Assembly: GCA_964398915.1 (NCBI GenBank)
Contig: CAYNOR010000001.1
Coordinates: 62,001-126,000, forward strand
Direction of reading: 5' to 3'
DNA: 64,000 nt
DNA from: Tichowtungia sp964398915
GTDB lineage: Bacteria > Verrucomicrobiota > Kiritimatiellia > Kiritimatiellales > Tichowtungiaceae
The notes beneath the pieces are model-generated. The model did no database searches and was not told the origin of the DNA. It saw nothing but the letters and a program-made list of their open reading frames with translations. Shown one piece after another: positions 8,094 to 16,692 of this stretch (its first letter is position 1; each line of letters begins with the position of its first letter). Both the position numbers and the translations under genes were made by a program.

Positions 8094-8146
8094 GAATGGA
8101 ATGTTGGAATAACGGAATGATGGAATACTGAAGGGAGAGCCCGAAA

Positions 8147-8614
8147 ATGAAAAAAATACTTACAGGAATCGTCATTGGATTTGTTTTGTTCGCCGTCGTC
8201 GCAAAACTGGCCGCGCCGGGCATGATGCTCAAAGAGCGTACCAGTCCGCTCAGCTACGATGAGACCATTGCAAAAATCGAAAGCGCCGTGACCAACGGCG
8301 GCTGGGAAATCTCGCGCAAAATGGATATGCACAAGAGTCTTGCACAGCGCGGGCAAACCGTGCCGCGTGTCACACTGCTCAAAATCTGCGAGCCGAACCA
8401 CGCCGCCAGAATCCTGAATGATGACAAGGCCATGTACGTATCGCTGATGATGCCCTGCACGATTTCGATCTATGAAAAAAGCAACGGCAAGGTTTATGTA
8501 GCCACGATGAACGCCGGGATCATGGGCCGCATCTTCGGCGGTACGGTGGCCAAGGTCATGGCCGGATCGGTTGCGCCCGAAACCGCACAATTTACCGTAT
8601 TCCTCGAAAAATAA
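8147..8614 (+). CDS. DUF302 domain protein, paralogue of the one at 306
   Basis: 155 residues: one N-terminal hydrophobic segment (about 4-25), then YDETIAKIESAV, GGWEISRKMDM, PRVTLLKICEPNHA, MMPCTISIYEK and TMNAGIMGRIFGGTV. It is colinear with the DUF302 protein at 306-785 over its whole length, so the two arose by duplication. The cysteines in LKIC and MPC are shared, but the third Cys of the first copy (YAC) is Ala here. The 53-nt gap before it holds a GGAAT-rich stretch (8094-8130). Function unknown. Confidence 0.8.
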   Translation: MKKILTGIVIGFVLFAVVAKLAAPGMMLKERTSPLSYDETIAKIESAVTNGGWEISRKMDMHKSLAQRGQTVPRVTLLKICEPNHAARILNDDKAMYVSLMMPCTISIYEKSNGKVYVATMNAGIMGRIFGGTVAKVMAGSVAPETAQFTVFLEK

Positions 8615-8656
8615 AACGGAACGGAAGCCCGTCGTATTGAAAGATATGAGGTGCCT

Positions 8657-9523
8657 ATGACTGAAAGTATCCGTTCATCAATCCTTGCTGTTTTACTTGC
8701 CGCCGGTTCGCTGGCGTTCGCCGAACCGGATGGAGGGGCCCGCGTTTTCTTCGGATTCAATAGATCAAAGCCCGACGAACTTCCGGCGATGCAACAACGC
8801 GGATATGATGCGATCCATCAGGTCAGCGCCCGGCTCGAACCGGCGGGTTTTGAAACACATCTTCTCCAATCGCCAGTCGGCACAGAGAAGCCCGCCTCGT
8901 CTGTCAGCTGTGAAACGGTTCGTGAGCGCCTTCAGATGTGGAGCAGAACACTGAATACCAACGACATAATCGTCGTCTATTCACACACCCACGGTTTAAA
9001 ATCCGACGTCAATCGTGCAGGAGGTTTATTACTTGGGCGGTCGCAGCCGGGGAATCCGCTTGTTCTGAGCTGGCCGAACTATGCTGAACAGCTTCTCAAT
9101 CTCCCCGCAAAAACCGTGGTGGTGCTGACCATGGCCTGTCATTCCGGCGCTCTGGTGGATTATTTGAATACCGATGAGAAGGCAAAAAGCCTGTGGCAGA
9201 CCCGCAAGGAAAGCGGAAGGAATTTTCTGGTGATCACCAGTCAGGATGCAGAATCCCTTTCCAACCCGCGGCGGATCGACGGTGAAGTGATCAATCCATT
9301 CACCTATGCAGTCCGCAAAGCACTTGAGGGGAAAGCCGACGGATACCGCAAAGGCGGCACATACGGACATCCTGACGGCAAGATCACCCTTGGAGAGCTG
9401 GCCGACTTCATCCCGGACGAAACCCGCAAATACACCCGCACCGGCGATGAAGCCAATGATCCCAACCCTCAGATCACCGGATCATTCGATCCGGAAACCG
9501 TTATCGCTGAACTGCCGCCGTAA
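8657..9523 (+). CDS. Secreted caspase-like (clan CD) peptidase
   Basis: About 288 residues from ATG 8657, chosen because GAGG at 8648-8651 fits it; a GTG at 8651 would add two residues. A signal peptide ends near LAFAEP. The core shows a beta strand before His (IIVVYSHTHG, His110/His112) and a second strand before Cys (VVVLTMACHSGA, Cys161), the His-Gly then Ala-Cys-x-Ser-Gly order of caspase-hemoglobinase fold peptidases. ITSQDAESLS and an EF-hand-like DPDGKITLGEL-type loop (residues about 237-248) follow. No prodomain or partner domain is seen. Substrate unknown. It is the last gene of the plus-strand run. Confidence 0.72.
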   Translation: MTESIRSSILAVLLAAGSLAFAEPDGGARVFFGFNRSKPDELPAMQQRGYDAIHQVSARLEPAGFETHLLQSPVGTEKPASSVSCETVRERLQMWSRTLNTNDIIVVYSHTHGLKSDVNRAGGLLLGRSQPGNPLVLSWPNYAEQLLNLPAKTVVVLTMACHSGALVDYLNTDEKAKSLWQTRKESGRNFLVITSQDAESLSNPRRIDGEVINPFTYAVRKALEGKADGYRKGGTYGHPDGKITLGELADFIPDETRKYTRTGDEANDPNPQITGSFDPETVIAELPP

Positions 9524-9550
9524 AAATCTCCGCCCGTAAAATAAACATGC

Positions 9551-9581
9551 CTCCCGTTCCCGGGAGCCTCAGATTGTTGAG
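9551..9581. terminator. Two short hairpins after the 1-9.5 kb gene run
   Basis: CTCCCG-TTC-CGGGAG at 9551-9566 is followed by CCTCA-gattg-TTGAGG at 9567-9581, about 30 nt after the peptidase stop. There is no clear T-run, so the call as terminator is weak. The remaining bases to 9720 show no gene. Confidence 0.35.
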
Positions 9582-9720
9582 GAACTCCAAATAGATGAAT
9601 TAATACCAACGTCAGTTTTTTGCTTCAGGCTGTTTTGACTTGGAATGCGGCAACATGAGGCCAGTTTCGTTTTCTCGATGCCGGCATCCGGCTGCAAACA
9701 CCCGGATCAACAAGTTGGTT

Positions 9721-10875
9721 TTACTGGTTGATATGCACGATTTTCGCGGGCGAGAAGCCGTTGAAGCTGGTCGCCGAGGCCGTTCCGTACGCGCCGATGT
9801 TGCGGCTGTACACGAGATCGCCCAGCTCAAGATTGGAGGGTAATTCCTCCGACATCGAAAGCACGTCGAGCGCATCGCATGTAGGACCGAACACGGTGCA
9901 GATTTCGGCTGGGCCCTTCCTGAACGCTTTCACCGGATACTTGCAGTGGTCAAAGATGATTCCGGAGAAGGTGTTGTAAACCCCGTCGTCGATGTAGTAG
10001 CAGAGTTTTCCGTTGCGGACGGCCTTTCCGATGATTTTCGATACAGCGGTGCCTGCCGTCGCGACCATAAACCGCCCCGGCTCCGCTAAAATCTGGATGT
10101 CTTTCGGGAAAAGCCGGTTGAGCTCGGCGTTGATCTTGCGGGCCAGCTCACTGAACGGTTTCACGCTGTCATCATAAGGTGCGGGGAATCCGCCGCCGAT
10201 ATCCAGCAGGTTCATTTTGGTGTACCCGCGGCTCTTCGCTTCCTCAAATACGCTGGCCGCCAGATTAATGGCCTGAACAAAATTTTCAAAGTTGGTGGTC
10301 TGACTGCCGACATGAAAACTCAGCCCTTCCACGACCAACCCTGCTTTGTCCGCCGCCAGAATCAAATCGACCGCCTCGCCCGATGCCGCGCCGCACTTCG
10401 ATGAGAGCTCACACATCGCGCCGGTGTTGGGGACACTCAGCCGCAGGGCGAGTCCCGAGTTGGGCGCGTACTTTTTGATCTTTTTGATCTCTTCGTAGTT
10501 ATCGTACGTTACCAGCGCTTTGTACCGATCCAGCTCCTGCAATGTTTCATTGGCCTTGATCGGGTTGGCGTAAATGATCTTGTCCCATATCCACTCCTGC
10601 CGCTCTTTGGCAGGCATGCGCCGGATCAGGTCATAGACGGTGTTGAACTCCGGCATCGAGGCCACGTCAAAACTGGCTCCCGCATCAAACAGGGTTTTGA
10701 CGATGGCAGGATTCGGATTGGCCTTTACCGCATAGTAGGCCTGAACGCGGGGCAGGTATTTTTTAAAGGTGGCGTAGTTCCGGCGAAGAACATTGTGATC
10801 GACCACAAAAAGCGGTGTTCCGTGGGTTTTCCCGAGTTTTTTAAGCACATTCAAAGTATCCATGGCGGCAACCAT
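9721..10875 (-). CDS. Ornithine/lysine-type PLP decarboxylase (fold III)
   Basis: About 384 residues of an alanine-racemase-fold decarboxylase. The PLP lysine is in YYAVKANPNP (K51), followed by FHVGSQ, DIGGGFPAPY, AEPGRFMV, CYYIDDGVYNTF and the catalytic-cysteine loop FGPTCDALD near C333. The GPTCD and DGVYxxF patterns fit ornithine decarboxylase better than diaminopimelate decarboxylase, so putrescine formation is likely. An open frame continues to 10962, but the conserved region starts after it. ATG 10875 has GGGA about nine bases upstream; ATG 10863 is the alternative. It is transcribed away from nifJ. Confidence 0.88.
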   Translation of the reverse strand: MVAAMDTLNVLKKLGKTHGTPLFVVDHNVLRRNYATFKKYLPRVQAYYAVKANPNPAIVKTLFDAGASFDVASMPEFNTVYDLIRRMPAKERQEWIWDKIIYANPIKANETLQELDRYKALVTYDNYEEIKKIKKYAPNSGLALRLSVPNTGAMCELSSKCGAASGEAVDLILAADKAGLVVEGLSFHVGSQTTNFENFVQAINLAASVFEEAKSRGYTKMNLLDIGGGFPAPYDDSVKPFSELARKINAELNRLFPKDIQILAEPGRFMVATAGTAVSKIIGKAVRNGKLCYYIDDGVYNTFSGIIFDHCKYPVKAFRKGPAEICTVFGPTCDALDVLSMSEELPSNLELGDLVYSRNIGAYGTASATSFNGFSPAKIVHINQ

Positions 10876-11211
10876 ATTAGTTTTCCCGGAATTTGTGTAC
10901 CCAAGAGTTAAAAAAGTTGACCGGCGGCCCTTTTTAAAGCGCAACCCGGAGCTGTCCGACAAAACTCCGTACCCGTCGTGTCTCGAAGGGTGTCTTGCCG
11001 GATTATCAAAAATTCACATCAAAAAAGGCTTCTGTTCGGGGCCGAATTTTGAAATTCTATCGGCTCCGTATGACAAACAGCGGAAAGTGAATTTGCACGA
11101 GCCTCTTTTTCACGGAAAACCGGTTAAAAAGCGACAAATGCAACGAACCGAAGATGAGAGTTTTCACCGAATTTAAATAGAAACCCAAATCCTCAGGAGA
11201 AAGAAACAGGC
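10876..11211. other. Divergent intergenic region between decarboxylase and nifJ
   Basis: This 336-bp stretch separates two divergent genes, so promoters of both should lie here. A possible plus-strand promoter is TTGACC near 10917 with an AT-rich TTTAAA block about 15-20 bases later, but I cannot confirm it. AGGAG at 11193-11197 is the nearest ribosome site to nifJ. A plus-strand open frame across the region has no recognisable protein content. Confidence 0.4.
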
Positions 11212-14200
11212 ATGAGTAAGAAAATGGTGACGATTGACGGAAATACCGCGGCGGCGCATGTGGCGTATGCCTTCAGCGAAATCGCGGCGATTTATCCGAT
11301 TACCCCTTCATCCAATATGGGTGAATATTCCGATATCTGGGCCTCGCAGGGCCGCAAAAATATCTTCGGCTCCGTGGTGAGCGTGACCGAAATGCAGTCC
11401 GAAGCCGGTGCCGCCGGTGCCGTTCACGGCGCATTGAGCTCCGGTTCACTGACAACGACCTTTACTGCATCGCAAGGTCTGTTGCTGATGATTCCGAATA
11501 TGTACAAAATCGCGGGCGAAATGCTCCCGACCGTTTTCCACGTCTCCGCCCGCTCGCTGGCCTGCCAGTCACTCTCCATCTTTGGCGACCACTCTGACGT
11601 AATGAGCGTGCGCAATACCGGATTCGCCATGACGGCAGCCAACGGCATTCAGGAAACAATGGATATGGCGGTTGTCGCCCACCTCGCCACCCTGAAAGCT
11701 CAGGTTCCGTTCCTGAGCTTCTTTGACGGGTTCCGCACTTCGCACGAAGTCCAGAAGGTGGAAGAAATCTCCTACGACACCATTAAATCAATGCTTGAAC
11801 CGGAATATGTTGAGCGCTTCCGTAAACGCGGTCTGCGCCCCGAGGCTCCGGTTCTCAAAGTCGCCGCACAGAACCCGGATGTTTACTTCCAAGGCCGCGA
11901 AACCTGTAATAAGTACTACGATGCGCTGCCGGAAATTGTTCAGGAATACATGGACAAGCTGGCCGCCAAAATCGGCCGTCAGTATCATCTGTTCGACTAC
12001 GTCGGCGCACCGGATGCCGAAAAAGTCGTCATCGCGATGGGCTCGGCCTGCGATACCATCGAACAGACGATCGCTCACCTGAACGCCAAGGGCGAAAAAC
12101 TCGGCCTGATCAAAGTCCGCCTGTACCGTCCCTTCTCCGCGAAACACTTCGTCGGCTGCCTGCCGAAGAGTGCGAAAAAGATCATCGTTCTCGACCGCAC
12201 CAAAGAACCGGGCGCAATCGGCGAGCCGCTGTTCCTCGACGTGGTTGCCGCGCTCGAAGGCAAGGGTCTGAAAATGATTGGCGGACGTTACGGTCTTTCC
12301 TCCAAAGACTTCACCCCCGCGATGGTCAAAGCGGTTTACGACCATGCGGACGGCGCAGCTTTCCACGGCTTCACAGTCGGTATCAACGACGATGTGACGA
12401 ACAAATCACTGAAGATCGGTAAGGAACTGAACATCGAAGCCAAAGATGTGGTGAACTGTATGTTCTGGGGGCTCGGCTCCGACGGAACTGTCGGTGCGAA
12501 CAAGGATTCCATTAAGATCATCGGCGACAATACCGACCTGAACGCGCAGGGCTACTTCGTATATGACTCGAAGAAATCCTACGGAATCACGGTGTCGCAT
12601 CTGCGCTTCGGCAAGAGCAAGGTGAACTATCCCTACCTCGTTCAGCACGCCGACTTCGTGGCCTGCCACAATCCGGCCTACATCGGCCGTTACGATATGC
12701 TTGGATGCATCAAGGAAGGCGGAACCTTCCTGCTGAACTCGGAAATCCCGAGCGACGAGGTGTTCAACCACCTGACCCGCGACATGCAGGAGATCATCAT
12801 CCAGCGCAAGATTAAGCTGTACAACATCGACGCGCTAAAGATCTCGGTCGAAGCCGGCCTTGGTGCCCGCATTAACACCGTCATGATGACCGCCTTCTTC
12901 AAACTCTCCAGCGTACTGCCGGAAAATGAAGCCATTGAACTGATCAAGAAAGCTATTAAAAAGACCTATGCCAAAAAGGGCGAAGACATCATTAAGATGA
13001 ACTGGAGCTGTGTTGACCAGTCCTGCGCCGCACTCGAACAGGTCAAGGTTCCGGCAACGATCACTAAGTCGTTCGTTCCGCCGGTTCTGATTAACGAAGC
13101 CGCCGGATGTTTCGCCAAGGATGTCATGGAGCCCGTTCTCCTGCTCAAAGGCGACGATGTCCCGGTTTCAAAAATGTCGTTCGACGGCGTTCTGCCGACC
13201 GGCACCAGCGCGCTGGAAAAACGCGGTATCGCCCCGCGTGTTCCGCACTGGGTTAAAGAAAACTGCATTCAGTGCAATCAGTGCGTCATGGCCTGTCCGC
13301 ACGCCGTGGTTCGCGCCAAACAGATCGACCCGAAGGATCTGACGACGAAGCCCGAAGGTTTCTGCACCCTCAAGTCGAACACGAAAAACGACCGGAATCT
13401 GGAATACAAGATTCAGATTTACATTGAAGACTGCACCGGTTGCGGCGTCTGCGTGGAAACCTGTCCGGCCAAGACCAAAGCGCTGGAATTCAAGACGCTG
13501 GAAGACGAGCGTGCGGCGGGCGAACGCAAGAACGCGGAATTCTTTGATGCCTTGCCGGACAACGTCCTCGACGGTGCCGCAGAAAGCACCGTAAAAGGTC
13601 TTCAGTTCAAGAAACCTCTGTTTGAGTTCTCCGGTGCCTGCGCAGGTTGCGGCGAAACCCCGTACGTCAAAATGGTCACCCAGCTCTGCGGCGAGCATAT
13701 GATCGTCGCTAATGCCACGGGCTGCTCCTCCATTTACGGCGGCACATTCCCGGCCATTCCTTACTGCAAGAGCAAGGAAGGCCGCGGACCGGCCTGGGGC
13801 AATTCGCTGTTCGAAGACAATGCGGAATACGGACTCGGCATGCGTCTGGCTGTCGACCAGAACCGGAAAATGCTGGCAGACCTGAATGCCAGAGCCGCAA
13901 CGCTGGGCGTTGACAAAGACCTCGCCGCTGCGATGACCAAAGCCCTCGAAGCCGGAAGCGTTCCGGGCGATGTCGGCGTTGTCGCGCAGAATGCCGTTAA
14001 AATGCTGCTGCCCGGCGCTGTCAAATCCGCTTCCGGTGAGTTGAAGGAAGTCCTGACTAAAGTCTGTGAACTTTCCGACTACTTCGTCGACAAGAGCATC
14101 TGGATATTCGGCGGTGACGGCTGGGCCTATGATATCGGTTACGGCGGACTCGACCACGTTGTCGCCTCCGGCAAGAACGTGAACATTCTGGTGCTCGACA

Positions 14201-14730
14201 CCGAAGTGTACTCGAACACCGGCGGTCAGATGTCCAAATCCACCCCGATCGGCGCGGTCGCTCAGTTCGCTGCCGCCGGAAAGCGGATGGGTAAAAAGAA
14301 TCTGGGCTTTATGTGCATGAGCTACGGCTACGTGTATGTCGCCTCAATTTCCATGGGTGCAAACCGCATGCAGACGCAGAAAGCCTTACAGGAAGCCGCG
14401 GCCTACGATGGTCCGTCCATCGTCATTGCCTACGCTCCGTGTATTGCGCACGGTATCGACATGATGAAAACGCAGACCGAGCAGAAACGGGCTGTAGAGT
14501 GCGGTTACTGGCCGCTCTACCGCTACAACCCGTCCGCTGAAGAAGGTAAGCGTTTCGTCTGGGAAACCAAGCCGCCGACCGGCAGCTTCCAGGACTTCAT
14601 CCGTAGCGAGCGTCGTTATACCCAGCTGCTAAAGACCGCTCCGCAGGAAGCCGAAGCGATCTTTGCAGCCGCGGAAGCGGATGCAAAACGCCGGATGTCC
14701 TTTATGGAAAATCTCGGTAAAATAATGTAA
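11212..14730 (+). CDS. nifJ: Pyruvate:ferredoxin (flavodoxin) oxidoreductase
   Basis: A single-chain 1172-residue PFOR, the usual length. Order: pyrimidine-binding domain I (IYPITPSSNMGEYSD, residues 23-37), domain II, EKR-type gamma domain with GSDGTVGANK near 425, two [4Fe-4S] motifs (CIQCNQCVMACPH near 685 and CTGCGVCVETCP near 742), then the TPP domain (CAGCGETPY near 808, GGDGWAYDIGYGG near 965). It oxidises pyruvate to acetyl-CoA and CO2 and reduces ferredoxin or flavodoxin in the cytosol. It is oxygen sensitive and typical of anaerobes. Rubredoxin follows 18 nt later and could act as an electron carrier or oxygen-defence partner. Confidence 0.98.
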   Translation: MSKKMVTIDGNTAAAHVAYAFSEIAAIYPITPSSNMGEYSDIWASQGRKNIFGSVVSVTEMQSEAGAAGAVHGALSSGSLTTTFTASQGLLLMIPNMYKIAGEMLPTVFHVSARSLACQSLSIFGDHSDVMSVRNTGFAMTAANGIQETMDMAVVAHLATLKAQVPFLSFFDGFRTSHEVQKVEEISYDTIKSMLEPEYVERFRKRGLRPEAPVLKVAAQNPDVYFQGRETCNKYYDALPEIVQEYMDKLAAKIGRQYHLFDYVGAPDAEKVVIAMGSACDTIEQTIAHLNAKGEKLGLIKVRLYRPFSAKHFVGCLPKSAKKIIVLDRTKEPGAIGEPLFLDVVAALEGKGLKMIGGRYGLSSKDFTPAMVKAVYDHADGAAFHGFTVGINDDVTNKSLKIGKELNIEAKDVVNCMFWGLGSDGTVGANKDSIKIIGDNTDLNAQGYFVYDSKKSYGITVSHLRFGKSKVNYPYLVQHADFVACHNPAYIGRYDMLGCIKEGGTFLLNSEIPSDEVFNHLTRDMQEIIIQRKIKLYNIDALKISVEAGLGARINTVMMTAFFKLSSVLPENEAIELIKKAIKKTYAKKGEDIIKMNWSCVDQSCAALEQVKVPATITKSFVPPVLINEAAGCFAKDVMEPVLLLKGDDVPVSKMSFDGVLPTGTSALEKRGIAPRVPHWVKENCIQCNQCVMACPHAVVRAKQIDPKDLTTKPEGFCTLKSNTKNDRNLEYKIQIYIEDCTGCGVCVETCPAKTKALEFKTLEDERAAGERKNAEFFDALPDNVLDGAAESTVKGLQFKKPLFEFSGACAGCGETPYVKMVTQLCGEHMIVANATGCSSIYGGTFPAIPYCKSKEGRGPAWGNSLFEDNAEYGLGMRLAVDQNRKMLADLNARAATLGVDKDLAAAMTKALEAGSVPGDVGVVAQNAVKMLLPGAVKSASGELKEVLTKVCELSDYFVDKSIWIFGGDGWAYDIGYGGLDHVVASGKNVNILVLDTEVYSNTGGQMSKSTPIGAVAQFAAAGKRMGKKNLGFMCMSYGYVYVASISMGANRMQTQKALQEAAAYDGPSIVIAYAPCIAHGIDMMKTQTEQKRAVECGYWPLYRYNPSAEEGKRFVWETKPPTGSFQDFIRSERRYTQLLKTAPQEAEAIFAAAEADAKRRMSFMENLGKIM

Positions 14731-14748
14731 TATAAAGGAGAACCCCTG

Positions 14749-14910
14749 ATGAAAAAATACACATGCGTACCTTGCGGTTACATTTACGACCCGGCGGTCG
14801 GCGACCCGGATAACGGAGTTGCCCCCGGCACAGCATTCGAAGATCTGCCCGCTGATTGGGTATGTCCTGAGTGCGGTGTTGGTAAAGATTTCTTCGAACC
14901 GGTTGCTTAA
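14749..14910 (+). CDS. Rubredoxin
   Basis: A 53-residue gene below common ORF-length cutoffs. The protein has both iron knuckles: CVPCGYIYDP (Cys6, Cys9) and CPECGVGKD (Cys39, Cys42), with the central DPDNGVAPGTAFEDLPADW typical of rubredoxin. AAAGGAG at 14734-14740 precedes ATG 14749. It carries one Fe(Cys)4 centre and transfers single electrons in the cytosol. Its position 18 nt after nifJ and before a strong terminator indicates a two-gene operon. Confidence 0.96.
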   Translation: MKKYTCVPCGYIYDPAVGDPDNGVAPGTAFEDLPADWVCPECGVGKDFFEPVA

Positions 14911-14921
14911 CAAATGGTTCC

Positions 14922-14957
14922 AAACGGCCTCTGCAATTTTGCGGAGGCCGTTTTTTT
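14922..14957 (+). terminator. Rho-independent terminator after nifJ-rubredoxin
   Basis: AAACGGCCTC at 14922-14931 pairs with GAGGCCGTTT near 14945-14953 and is followed by a run of seven T. It starts 12 nt after the rubredoxin stop and separates this operon from pyrG. Confidence 0.92.
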
Positions 14958-15084
14958 ATGCCTCGCCCGCGACAGCGAATCAATTTTACAAGGTTTGGAA
15001 ACTATTCTTTGGACAACCTTCCATGACCTCCTTAAAGTGCCCTCCCGTAGCACAATCAATTTAACAGAGACTATGGGACAGAAA

Positions 15085-16692
15085 ATGGCCAAATACCTTA
15101 TCGTAACCGGCGGCGTTGTATCCTCACTCGGCAAAGGAATTACCGCCGCCTCTATCGGGCGACTTCTTATTAATCGCGGGCTGAACATCCGCATGCTGAA
15201 ACTCGACCCCTATCTCAACGTTGACCCAGGCACCATGAGCCCCTATCAGCACGGCGAGGTGTATGTCACCGACGACGGCGCGGAAACCGACCTGGATCTC
15301 GGCCATTACGAGCGCTACACCGGCCAGCCCACCTCTCAGAAAAGCAATATCACGGCCGGACGTATCTACTGGGATGTCCTGCACAAAGAACGGCGCGGTG
15401 ATTATCTCGGCGCCACCGTCCAAATGATTCCGCACATCTCCAACGAAATTAAATTCAAAATCCGCCAGCTCGAAGCCGAAAACCCGGACGTAATCGTTAT
15501 CGAACTCGGCGGCACTGTCGGTGACATCGAAGGGCTCATCTTTCTCGAAGCGCTGCGCCAGCTCGGAGCAGAAGTCGGCCGGGATAATTCGATGTACATC
15601 CACCTCACCTACGTTCCCTACATCCGGGCCGCCGGCGAGGTGAAAACAAAACCCACACAGCAGAGCGTCGCCAAACTGCGCGAAATCGGCATCCTGCCGC
15701 ACATTATTGTCTGCCGCACCGAGGTGGATCTGACTGAAGAGCATATCGATAAACTGGCTATGTTCTGCAACGTGCCGAAGGAGTGTGTCATCGTCGAAAA
15801 GGACGTAGAAACCTCCATCTATGAAATCCCGCTGGTGCTGGCTGAACAGGGCGTAGACGAGCTGATTCTAAACCATTTCCGCATCGCACGGCCCACTCGT
15901 CCGTTAAAGGACTGGCAAAAGCTCATATCGGTCATCAAAAATCCAAAAGGCAAAGTCCGGATCGGTGTCGTCGGCAAGTACTCTGAACTGCAGGATGCCT
16001 ACAAATCCATCTATGAGGCTCTCTATCACGGCGGCTACGCTGCAGAGTACGAAGTAGAAATTGTCAAATTCCACGCCGAAGAAATTGAAACAAATCCCGA
16101 CATTCTGAGCTCCGTTGCAGGCATCCTCATTCCCGGAGGATTCGGATCGCGCGGCATGGAAGGTAAAATCCGCGCGGCACAGTATGCCCGCGAAAACAAT
16201 ATCCCCTTCCTGGGCATCTGTCTCGGCCTGCAATGCGCGGTGATTGAATTCGCCCGCACCGTCTGCGGACTGGCTGGAGCGGACAGCACCGAGTTCGATG
16301 AGGAACGCGGAATAAAAACAGAACATCCTGTGGTCTGTCTGCTTGAAGAACAGCGTACCGTTACCCAAAAAGGCGGGACCATGCGCCTTGGCGCCTGTCC
16401 TTGCGTCCTTGAAAAAGGCACCAAAGCATTTGAAGCCTACGGCGAAAAGAAAATCTCCGAACGTCACCGTCACCGTTATGAGGTCAACAACAACTACCGC
16501 GAACAGCTCGAAAAGGGCGGACTGATTATTTCCGGCACCAATCCTGACATCGGCGTGGTTGAAATGATTGAGCTGGCGGATCACCCGTGGTATGTCGCCA
16601 CACAGGCGCATCCGGAACTGAAAAGTCAGCCTGTCCTGCCTCATCCTCTTTTCCGCGACTTTGTCGCCGCCGCTATTCAGAACAGTTTATGA
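15085..16692 (+). CDS. pyrG: CTP synthase
   Basis: 535 residues from ATG 15085, the start matching family N-termini (MAKYLIVTGGVVSSLGKG); ATG 15073 four codons earlier is possible, and the frame upstream is open but not conserved. The N-terminal amidoligase domain has GGVVSSLGKGI and DPYLNVDPGTMSPYQHGEV. The C-terminal glutaminase has PGGFGSRG and nucleophile loop GICLGLQ. It makes CTP from UTP, ATP and glutamine. It overlaps the following MFS gene by four bases (ATGA). Confidence 0.97.
   Translation: MAKYLIVTGGVVSSLGKGITAASIGRLLINRGLNIRMLKLDPYLNVDPGTMSPYQHGEVYVTDDGAETDLDLGHYERYTGQPTSQKSNITAGRIYWDVLHKERRGDYLGATVQMIPHISNEIKFKIRQLEAENPDVIVIELGGTVGDIEGLIFLEALRQLGAEVGRDNSMYIHLTYVPYIRAAGEVKTKPTQQSVAKLREIGILPHIIVCRTEVDLTEEHIDKLAMFCNVPKECVIVEKDVETSIYEIPLVLAEQGVDELILNHFRIARPTRPLKDWQKLISVIKNPKGKVRIGVVGKYSELQDAYKSIYEALYHGGYAAEYEVEIVKFHAEEIETNPDILSSVAGILIPGGFGSRGMEGKIRAAQYARENNIPFLGICLGLQCAVIEFARTVCGLAGADSTEFDEERGIKTEHPVVCLLEEQRTVTQKGGTMRLGACPCVLEKGTKAFEAYGEKKISERHRHRYEVNNNYREQLEKGGLIISGTNPDIGVVEMIELADHPWYVATQAHPELKSQPVLPHPLFRDFVAAAIQNSL

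Noticed and set aside
8094..8130. GGAAT-rich stretch before the second DUF302 gene
   Set aside because: Several ggaat words repeat, but without a clear palindromic partner, so I did not class it as another palindromic unit.
10895..10930. P-loop-like GYTNSGKT in the frame upstream of the decarboxylase
   Set aside because: It fits G-x4-G-K-T by chance, lies before the conserved start of the decarboxylase and has no further NTPase motif.
10862..11176. A 104-codon plus-strand frame before nifJ
   Set aside because: It begins inside the decarboxylase on the other strand, has no ribosome site and no recognisable domain; the region is better read as a divergent promoter region.
14914..15084. N-terminal extension of CTP synthase
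   Set aside because: The frame is open back to 14914 but overlaps the terminator hairpin after rubredoxin and is not like any CTP synthase N-terminus.
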